Positions 49,288-58,573 of a stretch of DNA of 64,000 nt are shown one piece after another. Location of the stretch: NCBI RefSeq assembly GCF_002163715.1, contig NZ_CP015698.1:496001-560000 (forward strand). The letters are read 5' to 3'. The notes beneath the pieces are model-generated. The model saw nothing but the letters and a program-made list of their open reading frames with translations, was not told the origin of the DNA and did no database searches. The position numbers and the translations under genes were made by a program. Every line of letters starts with the position of its first letter. Position 1 is the first letter of the stretch. This stretch comes from Curvibacter sp. AEP1-3. GTDB lineage: Bacteria > Pseudomonadota > Gammaproteobacteria > Burkholderiales > Burkholderiaceae_C.

Positions 49288-49709
49288 GCGCCTGCTCCCC
49301 CTTCCATGGCGGGTGGACTGCCCGGCGGCGCGCCGGAAAACCTGCGGATCATGAACATGAGCACTTGCTGGGCACCACCACCGACCGCAAAAGCACTGCC
49401 GAGAATCAGCGGCTCAGGCATGGCAGCCACCAACATGGCCAAGGGTGTGAGGTAGCCTGCCGTGAGCGAGCTGGCCACGGCCACCATCATGCGGCGCAAG
49501 GTGGTGCGCACCAGCTCCTGCCAGGTATCGCCAGAGCTGGGCACCGAGTTCAAAAGGACAATGGCCACCAGCGATCCAGCGAAGCCGGCAATGAGCAGGT
49601 CCGCACGCAGACCGAGGGAGATCCCCCAGGCGGTGATGACCGGCACGGTGACGCCAGCAGAGGCCAGCGTGGCAACGGCTGCAGTGGATGCGGTGGTTGG
49701 TTCTGGCAT
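49284..49709 (-). CDS. Phage holin-like membrane protein
   Basis: 141 residues from the ATG at 49709; a longer frame upstream overlaps the neighbouring gene out of frame. It has helices at VITAWGISLGLRADLLIAGFAGSL (split), TAGYLTPLAMLVAAMPEPLIL and GGAQQVLMFM. The C-terminus is Gly/Pro-rich. Its position, overlapping start and membrane helices suggest a second holin-type component. No family is certain. Confidence 0.5.
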   Translation of the reverse strand: MPEPTTASTAAVATLASAGVTVPVITAWGISLGLRADLLIAGFAGSLVAIVLLNSVPSSGDTWQELVRTTLRRMMVAVASSLTAGYLTPLAMLVAAMPEPLILGSAFAVGGGAQQVLMFMIRRFSGAPPGSPPAMEGGAGA

Positions 49710-49711
49710 GG

Positions 49712-50056
49712 CTACCTTCGGAGAATCTTGATGTGGCCCGGGCTGATGCGGTCCAGCTCTTGGGCGATAGACGCTGCAAGCGCCCAGCTTTTGTGCTCGT
49801 GCTCGCCGATAAGGCGCTCCAGCGTGTGGGATATCGTTACTTCGTTGCACTTGGGCCAGCCAAACAGCAAAACCCACCAGGTGCGGGCCACAATTACGTC
49901 AGCCAGCCACGCGGCCAGCATCACCGGCCAGAAAGCCAGCCACAGCACACGCCACAAGCCCTTCAAATCGAACAACTTGAGCGCCGGCCAGACCAACAGC
50001 AGCAGCGTCGGCAGGGACAGGAAGACGACGGCCGCAACGTAGAGGTGCCAGGTCAT
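49712..50056 (-). CDS. Phage membrane protein, unknown function
   Basis: 114 residues with two or three N-terminal helices (LYVAAVVFLSLPTLLLLVWP, LWRVLWLAFWPVMLAAWLADVIV) and a soluble C-terminal part (EVTISHTLERLIGEHEHKSW). Unrecognised. It overlaps the upstream gene by four bases and is 2 bases from the next. Confidence 0.45.
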   Translation of the reverse strand: MTWHLYVAAVVFLSLPTLLLLVWPALKLFDLKGLWRVLWLAFWPVMLAAWLADVIVARTWWVLLFGWPKCNEVTISHTLERLIGEHEHKSWALAASIAQELDRISPGHIKILRR

Positions 50057-50391
50057 AGCTGGTCCCTCAAGGCCTTGATCTGGTTGTCCAGGTCTTTGAG
50101 TCGGCGGTAGTTGAGCGCAGCCGTGGGAGGGTTAGGCCCAGCACCCATGGCGTACAAATCCTCCGGCTCGATGCCGAATTCCGCCAGCGCAAGTGCCTCA
50201 GCAGATGCAAGGGCCTGCTCGCGGTCGAAGCGGGCCATGTCTCGCACCTGCTGGGCTTCCAGCTCAAGGATTTGCTGAAGAGGACTTGGGGAGCGGGACT
50301 GCTCCCACGCTGCCACCTCTTCAGGGGTCGCTGCGCGGTCGCCCGCACGGCAGTCGCCTTCGTAGAGATTACCGAATGTGTCGACCCACAT
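50053..50391 (-). CDS. Hypothetical phage protein downstream of tail fibre (possible fibre chaperone)
   Basis: 112 residues from the ATG at 50391, which follows the tail fibre stop closely. MWVDTFGNLYEGDCRAGDRA opens like many short proteins encoded after a tail fibre, followed by a Glu/Ala-rich helix (LQQILELEAQQVRDMARFDR). The position fits a fibre assembly chaperone, but the sequence does not prove it. An upstream ATG-less extension to 50475 overlaps the fibre gene. Confidence 0.45.
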   Translation of the reverse strand: MWVDTFGNLYEGDCRAGDRAATPEEVAAWEQSRSPSPLQQILELEAQQVRDMARFDREQALASAEALALAEFGIEPEDLYAMGAGPNPPTAALNYRRLKDLDNQIKALRDQL

Positions 50392-50393
50392 GC

Positions 50394-51653
50394 TCACCAC
50401 CCCCGGAGGATGTAGGGTTTGGCCTTCCAGCTCCCCAGCGTGATACTGGCAGCGCCACCTGCCTTGGCTGGCCATGAGATACCGGCGCCGGTGCTGAAAC
50501 CTGTGGATTTGGGTGTTGCCCAGGCACTGCCAACGTTCAGGGAGAACGGCAGCTCATCGCCTACGGAAAAACCAATGTCTGCGGTTTTACACACCCAGAC
50601 CCAATTGGTAATGAGAGGCTGCACGCCGAGGTTATGGTTTTGCGAATATGCGCCACCGTAGGCCGTGCCCTGCTCTGTGCCCGAATACCGCCCCATCAGT
50701 GCATACCAGGTGATGGCAGTCACCACGGAGCCCGACACGGTGACTTCTCCCACAAACACACGGTAGGCCGGCGCTGCTGTCGTACCGTTACCGACCTTCA
50801 TTTGCATTTCTTGAATGTTGAAGGTGCTTTGCCCGTTGGTCACCACATCTGCACCGGCCCAGCGATAGTTGGGGGCCAATGCAGTGCTGCCCGGCGTGCA
50901 AACACCGTTGGCAGCAATGTCGAGATACAGATACATCGTGCCGTTGACGCTGAGTCCGGACCAAGACGGATTGGTGATACTTCCGGTGCGGTTGAGCGCG
51001 CCATTCGCAGCCGTAGCCGTAAGGGTGCCGGCTGCCGTCACGGTTGTGGCGCCTGTGCTTCCGCCGAAATTGGGCAGGCCAGCAGAATCCACCGGACCGG
51101 CCAAGACAGTCTGTCGGACTGCAGGGGATGCATTGACGTTAATGCCCGAGGTGATGGCAGAAGACACCACGGCAGGAACGCTCACCAAGGCATTGAGGTC
51201 GGTAATGTCAGCGTTTGCACCGGCCTTGGCCAGCAGCAAGCCCTCAAACGTCAGACCAATCGTCCAGCTTGTGTAGGTACCGCTGCCAACCGTGCTGGTG
51301 ACGTTTACCGTGAGGTTGCCGCCCGTATAGCTGACCACGGGGCCGCGCAAGATGTTGGAACCATTGTTGACCACCACGATCTGGCCGGGCACCCACAGTT
51401 TGCCGGTTTGGGTGGCAAACACCTTGGGGCCTGTTCCCACAGTGACCGAACTGGCGCTGGTTCCTGTGTATTCAGGAAATGCCATTGCCAGAAGCACAGC
51501 AGCAAGAATGTCCGCGTTGATCTGGATGGTGTCGGCCGTGGCGTTGGTCTCATCCACAAAGCCGGGGAGCTGCGCAAGAAGGCCAAAGGCTTTGGTATTG
51601 AAGTCAGCCGCGCTATCCAGCGGCGTTGGTGAGGGTCCAATAGGGTTGATCAT
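50394..51653 (-). CDS. Tail fibre / receptor-binding protein
   Basis: 419 residues, rich in Gly, Thr, Ser, Val and Ala in the beta-structured fashion of phage fibres (TVTAAGTLTATAANGALN, VGNGTTAAPAYRVFVGEV). It starts MINPIGPSPTPLDSAADFNT, a common start of phage fibres. The distal half ends in short Trp/Gly-rich loops, likely the receptor-binding tip. The 302-residue protein directly upstream ends 2 bases before it. Confidence 0.75.
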   Translation of the reverse strand: MINPIGPSPTPLDSAADFNTKAFGLLAQLPGFVDETNATADTIQINADILAAVLLAMAFPEYTGTSASSVTVGTGPKVFATQTGKLWVPGQIVVVNNGSNILRGPVVSYTGGNLTVNVTSTVGSGTYTSWTIGLTFEGLLLAKAGANADITDLNALVSVPAVVSSAITSGINVNASPAVRQTVLAGPVDSAGLPNFGGSTGATTVTAAGTLTATAANGALNRTGSITNPSWSGLSVNGTMYLYLDIAANGVCTPGSTALAPNYRWAGADVVTNGQSTFNIQEMQMKVGNGTTAAPAYRVFVGEVTVSGSVVTAITWYALMGRYSGTEQGTAYGGAYSQNHNLGVQPLITNWVWVCKTADIGFSVGDELPFSLNVGSAWATPKSTGFSTGAGISWPAKAGGAASITLGSWKAKPYILRGW

Positions 51654-51655
51654 GG

Positions 51656-52564
51656 TTATGCCAGGCTTTCTAAATTGAGGGTGCAGTCGCTGAGGTCTCG
51701 GTACTGGATCAGTACCTTGAAGCTGGTGTAGTAGCCGTAGACGGTGGTGGACTCAAACTCGTCGCTCACGATCCACAAAGCCGGTGTGGCGCGCATTCCA
51801 GCCACAAAGTTGAAAAATGCATCGGTTTGCGCGGTCTCCAACGCAAGGGGGACCTCCACTTGCGTGGAGTAACGGCGCTTGACCAGTACGGTGTCGCCGT
51901 AGGTGTTTACGTCCTTGCGGGAATAGTCTTTGATGCCGAGCGACACACCAACCGTGACGCATTTGCCCCATTGGCTGGACGTTCCCAAGATGAGAGTGCC
52001 CACCGCCATGGCCGCACCGCCGGTGAAGGTCACGATGATTTGTGCATCCAGAAAACTTGGCAGGTTGGTGTAGTAGCTGGCCAATGGCTCCGTGCGCTTA
52101 CCGTAGAACCAACTCCACCAGTTGGCCTCTGGCTGGATGCGCGGGCGGCTTAGGGTTTCGTCGTAAACCAAGCCAAAGGCGTCGCTGATCATTTGAACCC
52201 GCACGCTGGTCACGTCGGTGAGGTTGACAGCAGCCACAGAGGTCACAAACTGCCCAGGGCGCAGGGTGTAGCTCATGCTGGTGGATTGCGCGGTTTGGCT
52301 GCTGCTGGACAGGTCGAAGAGCTTCCAGCGGTTGGTGGCGCTCACGGCGACCCATTTGGTAGTGCCTGCCAGCTCGGGGTCGTTGTCCACGTTGGACGCG
52401 GCCAAGCTCTCGTAAATGACGTGGTTTTTGATGACCCGTGCTGCAAGGGCGTAAGTCGTGCCAGCGGCCCACACTGCGTAGTCGGCCTCGGGGACGGTAG
52501 AGCTGACCAACATGGCGTCCGTGAGGGCCATGGGTTTGATGATGGTGATGCCCTTCATGGTCAT
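51656..52564 (-). CDS. Phage tail protein (baseplate/tail tip-like)
   Basis: 302 residues starting MKGITIIKPMAL. An early WAAGTTYALAARVIKNHVIYESL segment resembles a carbohydrate-binding (ChiC/ChiA-type) module, then beta-rich sequence (VTSVAAVNLTDVTSVRVQM) and a C-terminal domain with YGYYTSFKVLIQYRDLSDCTL. It immediately follows the tape measure gene, where the distal tail protein usually is. The exact role is inferred from position. Confidence 0.65.
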   Translation of the reverse strand: MTMKGITIIKPMALTDAMLVSSTVPEADYAVWAAGTTYALAARVIKNHVIYESLAASNVDNDPELAGTTKWVAVSATNRWKLFDLSSSSQTAQSTSMSYTLRPGQFVTSVAAVNLTDVTSVRVQMISDAFGLVYDETLSRPRIQPEANWWSWFYGKRTEPLASYYTNLPSFLDAQIIVTFTGGAAMAVGTLILGTSSQWGKCVTVGVSLGIKDYSRKDVNTYGDTVLVKRRYSTQVEVPLALETAQTDAFFNFVAGMRATPALWIVSDEFESTTVYGYYTSFKVLIQYRDLSDCTLNLESLA

Positions 52565-55500
52565 TTATTCCGGTTGGACCGCGGGCATGCCGATGGCATC
52601 CCAGGTTTCAATGATTTGGGCAAAGCGCTCCATGATGCGGGCGAGCGCGAGGGACTGAGCGCGGTTTTCTTCGCGCAGGGCCTGCACTTCGGCAGCGGTA
52701 GCTGCGTCCACCTGTGCGGCTGCAGGCGTCGAGCTGCTTGCAGTGGCAGTCATCAAGGCGGGCGACAGGGCCAGCAGGGAACCGCCGGACAGGTCGCCAC
52801 CGTCAAAGCGCGCGGCAGCGGTGCCGCCGGCAGCCGCCATGGCTGCGGCGTAATCGGCATAAGTTGCGTAGTTGGCGGTTTTGATTAGGCTCTTGGCGCT
52901 GTCTTCTGCTGCCTTAGTCACTGCAGCAAAGGCTTCCTGCAGACCCATGAGGGCGGTGTAGGTAGTGCGGCCGCTTGCGGTCGTAATATCCTGCGCGTCA
53001 ACCAACGCCCGGAAGGTAGCTGTGCTGTCAGGCATAGCCACACCCAGACTGGCAAAAGACTTGACCAGGTTCTCGGTGGTCTTGGCGTTGCGCTCGGCTT
53101 CGGTGTAGTAGTTCTGGTAGTAGCTCAGGGTGGCTGTGTTGAAGGCATCCGCACCCCCAAACATATCCAGCAACTGGCTGGCGGCATCGGCAGTGGACAG
53201 GCCTGCAGTCAGTGCTGCTTTGTTCAGGGTGTTGAATGCACCGTTCACGGTCGCCAGACTGGTGGACAGCCGGGACAGGGCTACCGATGCGCGCTCACCT
53301 TCCTTGATGTAGCCCGAAGTGACAACCGTGCGGGCCAGCTCGTCGGCGATGCCCTCAAACACGGCCTGCAGGCCGGATTCAGTGAGCTGCGAAGAATCGA
53401 TGCGAATGGACTTGACGTAGCCGAGAATCTGGGAAGTCGGCTGGCCTAGGGAGTCCGCTAGCTGAGCGGTGGAGCTGGTGAGCGCGCCATACACTTGACC
53501 CAGTTTGCTGGCGTAGCTGGAATCGAGCGCGCGGTAGTCTGTACCACTGTCTCCACTGTTGAACCAACCGGCGCTTCGGCTCCATTGCTGATAGCTCTGG
53601 CCGGAAAACATGCTGCCGCTGAATGTCCCTTGAATACCCGTGGCATCTACGGTTTTGGCACCTTGACCAAATGCGGCATTGATCGCCCCACCAATGGCGC
53701 CACCGATAGCAGCACCCACAGGCCCACCAAAAATAGCGCCCAAGGCGGTGCCAGCCACCACAAGGGCATCACCATTTCCGTCGCCGGCTGCTGATCGGCC
53801 GTTGCTGATGGCAGTGCCCAGCCCGTAACCCGCAAATGCACCGCCGGCGTAGGCCCCAGCAGTACCGATGGTGCCGCTGTAGGAGTACAGGCTGTTTCCA
53901 GCCTGCTGCAACGCGTCGCTGGTGTTTTCAATGAGCCACTTGCCCATGGTGGCCGCGCTGGTGCTGATGCTTTCGCCCAAAGTGGTGAAAGCGCCGCTCA
54001 CGGTGTCGTAGAGGCTTTTGGCCTGCACTGCTGTATTGACGGTACCGAGCGCACCACCCTGCCCTGCTGCTGCAGTGCCAGGTAGTCCACCAGTGATCAG
54101 GCCGGCCACTGGTGTGACGATGGCGCTGACGATGGGGCGCAGGACCAAGGTCTTGAACATGTTCTCGACTGTGTCGCGGAAGTTTTCCACGAAGCCTTTG
54201 CCGTTCTCAAACCCACGCATGATGGCGTCGGTGAGGGTTTGCTGGATCTGCTCGGCGTCTTTCTTGGTGACTTCCAGGCGCGCTTTGGTGGTTGCTTGCG
54301 CGCTGGCAGATGCAGCAGCAACACGGGCGCGGGCACGCAGCTCTTCGCGCTGAGCCTCATCGAGGCCGGCGCTGCGGTCGATGGCGTCGATTTGCTTTTT
54401 GAGCTCCAGCTCAATGCGGTACTGCTCCAGTGTGGCTTCACGCACAGTGGCGCTTTGGCCCATGAGGGAGGCTTCCAGCGCCAGCATGTTGTTGCTGTCG
54501 CGGATGGACTTTTCGTAGGCGTCGACCGTGAGGCGGGCCTGCTCGCGGGCCTTGCTGTCGGCCACGTAGGCGGCATCGAGCTCAGACTGGAAGGCGATCT
54601 GGTCTTGGTACTGGGCGATGTTGGCACGACGTTGAGCAGCGGCTTTTTCAACCTCTTCACGCTTTTGCTGTGCCGCGGTCATCTGCTCTTCCAGCGTGAG
54701 CGCCTGCGCCTTGGTGATATTGCCTTTGCGCAGGGATTCATCAATCTGAGACAGGGTCTTGATGCGGAATTTGTCGGACTCTGTCAGGCGGCTGCCTGCC
54801 AGCAGTTGCTCGTTGGCCAGATCCAGCTCACGGGCAATGGTGGCGCCCAGACGGCCATAGTCGTCGCTGGCGTCTTTGACCGGCTTGATGAAGTGCTTGC
54901 GGATCCGGGCTTCCAGCTCGGGGGTGTACAGATCACCCAGGGCGGCTTTTTGCTTGGCGATCTCGGCAGCAAGCTTTTCGCTGTCGGTGGCGTAAGTGGT
55001 GAGCGCGGCTTTGTAAGAGGCTTCGCGCTGGGCTTTGGCCTCCAGCGAGGCGGCTACGGTCTCGGGGTTGACCCGACCACGGCCAGCACCACCGCCCGTG
55101 ATTTCTCCAAGCGCTGTCTTGGCTCGCTGCAGCTCTTGCACATAGAGCTGGGTTTGATAAATCTCGCTCTGCAAGTAAATGTCGCTAGGGCGCTTGTCAA
55201 ACTCCAGACGCATGTTCTGCAATTTGGTTGTCGCCTCGGTCAGCTTGCCATCCAGCGCCGCTGCCTTTTGGGCATTGGTATCGAACGCCTCAGGCACCAG
55301 ATTTAGGTTTGTACGCAGTTTGAGAAGGCCACCGCTCAGCGTATTCAAAGCTGAGTTTGTGACGTTGAAGGCCTCAGACAACATGCCGAAACCACCACGG
55401 CCGATAGCTGTGGTCACACCGGCCAAAGTCTGCACAAAGAAGCCAGCGCCCTCCTTCTTGGCATTTTTCATCGCATCTGATACAGCCTCGAAATCGGTGG

Positions 55501-56338
55501 CAATCCCACCAATTGCAGAGCGAATGGCCGAGGAAACGCCGGCTTCAGCTACCGTTTGCTTGAAATCAGTCCATGCGGTACTCAGCCGGTTGACGCTGGC
55601 CTGCATGCTGCGGCTAGCCTCATCCACCGAAGGAGCGACCTCGTTGGTGAGCTGGGCTGCAAACTTGGGGAGGAAATCAGACGCCAGCAGTTGGCCGCTT
55701 TCCAGCATCTTGTCCAGCTCGGTGGTGGTCATCCCCATGGCGCGGGCGGCGATCTGAAACGCGCCGGGTAAGCGCTCACCCAATTGGCCGCGCAGCTCTT
55801 CGGCTTGCACCTTGCCCTTGCTGATCATTTGGGCGACCGCCGTGAGTGCGCCTTCTGCCTCCTGAGCACTCAAGCCCATGACCGTGGAAGCTTGTGCAAT
55901 GGCGGAAAAAATGTCGCGGGTCTTCTGCCCTTCCAAGCTGGTGCCACGGGCGGCTGCGGCCAGCTTCATGTACTGCTCGGCGGTAGTGTTGAACTCCAGT
56001 CCTAAGTTGCGAGCGCTTGCCTTCACGAACTCCAGCTCAGCGGCCACATTTCCAGCGCCCACCGCAAATGTCAGGCCGTTCCGCAACTTGTCCACGCTGA
56101 TTTGAGCCTGAACCATGGAGTCAGTGAACTGGCGGACAGTGTTGGCAGCGATTGCAATACCCGCGACCACACCACCGCCAATGAAGGCCGAGCGCAAGGT
56201 AGTTGCCAGAGCACCTGAATTGGTCTCGCTGTCTTTGACACGGCCGCCAAAGGTGTCCAGCTCGCGGCCTGCGTTGCGCATACCGCTGACAAAATCAGCA
56301 GTGTCTGCCGTGAGCTGGATGCCAATACCTTCAAACAT
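52565..56338 (-). CDS. Tail tape measure protein
   Basis: 1257 residues. N-terminal tape measure domain around 90-230 with VMGLSAQEAEGALTAVAQMI and RLPGAFQIAARAMGMTTTELD. Then long helical coils (AAQQKREEVEKAAAQRRANI), and a Gly/Ala-rich hydrophobic middle (TALGAIFGGPVGAAIGGAIG) that could insert in membrane during DNA entry. Length of this protein sets the tail length. It is the biggest phage gene and follows the G/GT pair, as in lambda (gene H). Confidence 0.92.
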   Translation of the reverse strand: MFEGIGIQLTADTADFVSGMRNAGRELDTFGGRVKDSETNSGALATTLRSAFIGGGVVAGIAIAANTVRQFTDSMVQAQISVDKLRNGLTFAVGAGNVAAELEFVKASARNLGLEFNTTAEQYMKLAAAARGTSLEGQKTRDIFSAIAQASTVMGLSAQEAEGALTAVAQMISKGKVQAEELRGQLGERLPGAFQIAARAMGMTTTELDKMLESGQLLASDFLPKFAAQLTNEVAPSVDEASRSMQASVNRLSTAWTDFKQTVAEAGVSSAIRSAIGGIATDFEAVSDAMKNAKKEGAGFFVQTLAGVTTAIGRGGFGMLSEAFNVTNSALNTLSGGLLKLRTNLNLVPEAFDTNAQKAAALDGKLTEATTKLQNMRLEFDKRPSDIYLQSEIYQTQLYVQELQRAKTALGEITGGGAGRGRVNPETVAASLEAKAQREASYKAALTTYATDSEKLAAEIAKQKAALGDLYTPELEARIRKHFIKPVKDASDDYGRLGATIARELDLANEQLLAGSRLTESDKFRIKTLSQIDESLRKGNITKAQALTLEEQMTAAQQKREEVEKAAAQRRANIAQYQDQIAFQSELDAAYVADSKAREQARLTVDAYEKSIRDSNNMLALEASLMGQSATVREATLEQYRIELELKKQIDAIDRSAGLDEAQREELRARARVAAASASAQATTKARLEVTKKDAEQIQQTLTDAIMRGFENGKGFVENFRDTVENMFKTLVLRPIVSAIVTPVAGLITGGLPGTAAAGQGGALGTVNTAVQAKSLYDTVSGAFTTLGESISTSAATMGKWLIENTSDALQQAGNSLYSYSGTIGTAGAYAGGAFAGYGLGTAISNGRSAAGDGNGDALVVAGTALGAIFGGPVGAAIGGAIGGAINAAFGQGAKTVDATGIQGTFSGSMFSGQSYQQWSRSAGWFNSGDSGTDYRALDSSYASKLGQVYGALTSSTAQLADSLGQPTSQILGYVKSIRIDSSQLTESGLQAVFEGIADELARTVVTSGYIKEGERASVALSRLSTSLATVNGAFNTLNKAALTAGLSTADAASQLLDMFGGADAFNTATLSYYQNYYTEAERNAKTTENLVKSFASLGVAMPDSTATFRALVDAQDITTASGRTTYTALMGLQEAFAAVTKAAEDSAKSLIKTANYATYADYAAAMAAAGGTAAARFDGGDLSGGSLLALSPALMTATASSSTPAAAQVDAATAAEVQALREENRAQSLALARIMERFAQIIETWDAIGMPAVQPE

Positions 56339-56346
56339 GGGCGACC

Positions 56347-57032
56347 TTATTTAGGTTGGTTTTGTGCGGCTTGCCGGCCTTCCAGCGTGCCGCGCTCGCA
56401 AGCCCGGATGCCCGCCCAGATGCGCTGCCGGTCTTCGCCTGTGATGCCTTGCTCAGTGAGGTAGGCAGACACGCCGGCGTAGTCCATGCCCACTGCACCA
56501 TTGACGCCGACACGCCACTGCGTTTGCAGCTCGCACCAGTGGCGCCAGGTGTCCACATTGCAAGGCCAGAGGAATGCTCTGGGCTTGGGTTCATTGGCAC
56601 GGGCAGCAAGCACCGCGGCGATGAACGGGTTGGACTTGTCTTGCTCTGGTGGCTCATGGGCTTGGGCGTTTTCTGCGAGCGCTCTGGCGAGCGCCGTTAG
56701 TTTTTTTCCTTCACACCTACTTCGCCCAGGTAGGCTTGGAAGGCCGTGCGGGCCATGCCGGGAATGCGGCAGAGCTTGCGGAAGGCTTCTTCGCTGTAGG
56801 GCACTTGCTTACCCTCTTTGTCTTTGACGCCGGTCCAGCCCTTGTTGATGCCGAGCATGAAGTCGATCAGCAGCGTATTGCCCTGGTCGTTGATGGCGGC
56901 TTGCAGGTCGTCCTGCTCCAAGCGCTCGCACTCCAGTTGGAAGTCGAAGGCAACGGGCTGGCCCTTGCTGTTGTTGTAGGAACCTTTGACTTTGAAGCCA
57001 ACGGTGTCAGAAATTTCGATTTCGATAGACAT
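56347..57032 (-). CDS. Tail assembly chaperone, frameshift product (GT-type)
   Basis: 228 residues predicted by -1 slippage at A_AAA_AAC (56706-56700). The first 111 residues are shared with the short form; after the shift the frame reads LTALARALAENAQAHEPPEQ and continues, with no stop, into the DUF1799-like part PRAFLWPCNVDTWRHWCELQ. The second part has no credible ribosome binding site of its own (a GTG at 56613 only), so frameshifting is the most likely way to make it. As in lambda GT, the long form would bring the tape measure protein to the tail tube. Confidence 0.82.
56679..56706 (-). promoter_or_regulatory. Programmed -1 frameshift signal (slippery site plus stem-loop)
   Basis: Heptamer A AAA AAC in phase with zero-frame codons GAA AAA AAC, followed directly by stop TAA. 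Five bases later GCGCTC, loop GCCA, GAGCGC form a 6-bp GC-rich stem (56694-56679). Slippery site, spacer and stem all fit the known design of such signals. Confidence 0.85.
56697..57032 (-). CDS. Tail assembly chaperone, short form (G-type)
   Basis: 111 residues, ending EVGVKEKN at the slippery site. MSIEIEISDTVGFKVKGSYN at the N-terminus and LCRIPGMARTAFQAYLGEV near the end. Such short chaperones bind the tape measure protein. It lies between the tail tube and the second, frameshifted part. A gap of 133 bp separates it from the tail tube gene, in which I see no gene or clear signal. Confidence 0.75.
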   Translation of the reverse strand: MSIEIEISDTVGFKVKGSYNNSKGQPVAFDFQLECERLEQDDLQAAINDQGNTLLIDFMLGINKGWTGVKDKEGKQVPYSEEAFRKLCRIPGMARTAFQAYLGEVGVKEKN

Positions 57033-57165
57033 GAATCACTCCGATAGACAGGTAAACAAGCTCCGAAAGTGAATGCACGCACGGCGTGCCGGCTCGGAGT
57101 ACACCGGCGAGCAGGGCATGTGCTGTCTGGACACACGCCCTGCCCTGCCGTGCGGGCAACCGGGC

Positions 57166-57804
57166 TTAGTAGCTGATGACGCGACCCAGCAAGCTGATCG
57201 CGCACTGCACTTGGTTGACTTGGCCGGACTGCATCTGTGGCACTTCGGACACGGACATGTAGCCGTAGCCGTAGACCGTGGCACCACCGCCAACGATGCG
57301 CAGCGCCACCTTTTGCTGGGTGCGGGCGATGTTGAGCATGGCCTTGTAGGTGGCGTTTTGCGGGTCGTGGCCCAGGCTTAAAGTGATCGTGCTGGCGTTG
57401 AAGCCGGTGGGGATCTTGATGCCATTGCGGGCGCTCAGGGGCTGCACGTCGGTGTAGCGTGGATCGCCGCCAGAGTTGCTGATGGACAGCACTTGCGGAA
57501 TGTCAGTCCAGTTGCTGACCTTTTGGATCGTGCCGGTGCCGGTGCCTGCGCTGTAGAACTGGGTGTTGGTAGTGTCCAAGCCCAGAGCAGACAAGGTGTC
57601 AGCAGTCAGCTGGTCAGCTTGAAAGATGGAGTTGGAAGCATCTTCCCAGCCAGAGAGGAACAGGAACTCTTCGCCATCCACAAAGCCGTGGGCGACACTG
57701 GAGAGCACTGTGGGGTTGGCGTTGGATGCAGCGGTGACGGTTTTGGCGGCTGCGAAAGTCGTGGAAAACTGGAACTTCGCGCCTTCGGGGAAAAAGTAGC
57801 TCAT
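57166..57804 (-). CDS. Major tail tube protein (gpV-like)
   Basis: 212 residues. MSYFFPEGAKFQFSTTFAAA start, Val/Ser/Gly-rich beta structure, and C-terminal QMQSGQVNQVQCAISLLGRVI. Length and position between the tail terminator and the G/GT chaperones fit the tail tube of lambda-like siphophages. Similarity is structural rather than obvious by sequence. Confidence 0.75.
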   Translation of the reverse strand: MSYFFPEGAKFQFSTTFAAAKTVTAASNANPTVLSSVAHGFVDGEEFLFLSGWEDASNSIFQADQLTADTLSALGLDTTNTQFYSAGTGTGTIQKVSNWTDIPQVLSISNSGGDPRYTDVQPLSARNGIKIPTGFNASTITLSLGHDPQNATYKAMLNIARTQQKVALRIVGGGATVYGYGYMSVSEVPQMQSGQVNQVQCAISLLGRVISY

Positions 57805-57822
57805 GGTGGATTGCTCCTGGGG

Positions 57823-58260
57823 TTAACTGAGGGTTGCGCCGTTGGCACGGTGCAGAACATTGAAAACAAGGGTGGCGCAGGCGGTGAGCTCACCGTCGGC
57901 GTCGAAGTCGTAGGCGATGCCTTGCGGCCGGATGACCACCACCACGCCGCCCAGCGTCGGGTCTTGCATAAGGCGGGCGTACACGTCTTGCACCAGCTCA
58001 TCGACAGCCACATCCGGGGAAGTGGACTTGCCGCTGCGGGCATAGCACTCGACTGCATAGGAGCCATTCCAGCTCACGGGCATACCGCTGACCATTTGCG
58101 CCTGAGCGACCTCGATCTGCACAGGCCGGATGGCCACTGCAGTGGCAGAGCTGATGGGGATAGGACGACGGCGGCCACGCTCGATGAGCGGAGCCACTGG
58201 GGTGCCTGCCTTCAGTGCTGCCTCGATGGCATCGACGGTTTTGACGACGATGGTGCTCAT
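57823..58260 (-). CDS. Tail terminator-like protein (gpU/gpZ position)
   Basis: 145 residues starting MSTIVVKTVDAIEAALKAG. Middle VQIEVAQAQMVSGMPVSWNGSYAVECYARSG and VDELVQDVYARLMQDPTLGG resemble minor tail proteins that cap the tail tube. It overlaps the joining protein gene by four bases (ATGA) and precedes the tail tube gene by 18 bases. Confidence 0.65.
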   Translation of the reverse strand: MSTIVVKTVDAIEAALKAGTPVAPLIERGRRRPIPISSATAVAIRPVQIEVAQAQMVSGMPVSWNGSYAVECYARSGKSTSPDVAVDELVQDVYARLMQDPTLGGVVVVIRPQGIAYDFDADGELTACATLVFNVLHRANGATLS

Positions 58261-58541
58261 GGGGCCTCCAGATACAGGACGCTCATGCCGGTGCCGTCAG
58301 GCTCGTGGCTCGCCACCAGGTAGCTGGTGGTGCCAACGGTGACCGCTGCACCTTCCGGTGTTGCGGGCACGTTTGCCGTGGGCAGCGTGAGCGCTGGCTG
58401 GGTGCTGGCCATGCCGAGCACACCCACACCGCCCTGCGCATAGGCGTTGTCGAAAATGGCAGCCACCTCCACCCCCGCCAGAGTGATGCGCTGGGCAAAC
58501 TCTGTGGGGTTGACGAAGGCTGCGAGGTTTTCGGCAAACAT
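58257..58541 (-). CDS. Head-tail joining protein, FII-like
   Basis: 94 residues. VEVAAIFDNAYAQGGVGVLG and SYLVASHEPDGTGMSVLYLE align with the lambda FII sequence (GVFDDPENISYAGQG, FWVDRVSPDDGGSCHLWL). The protein would connect head and tail. Position next to the capsid gene agrees. Confidence 0.75.
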   Translation of the reverse strand: MFAENLAAFVNPTEFAQRITLAGVEVAAIFDNAYAQGGVGVLGMASTQPALTLPTANVPATPEGAAVTVGTTSYLVASHEPDGTGMSVLYLEAP

Positions 58542-58573
58542 GATGCGCAGGGCTGTGTGTGTGGCCTGTGGGC

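Noticed and set aside
56347..56613. DUF1799-like ORF as a separate gene with GTG start
   Set aside because: No ribosome binding site, and it is in frame with the -1 shifted chaperone, so I treat it as part of the fusion.
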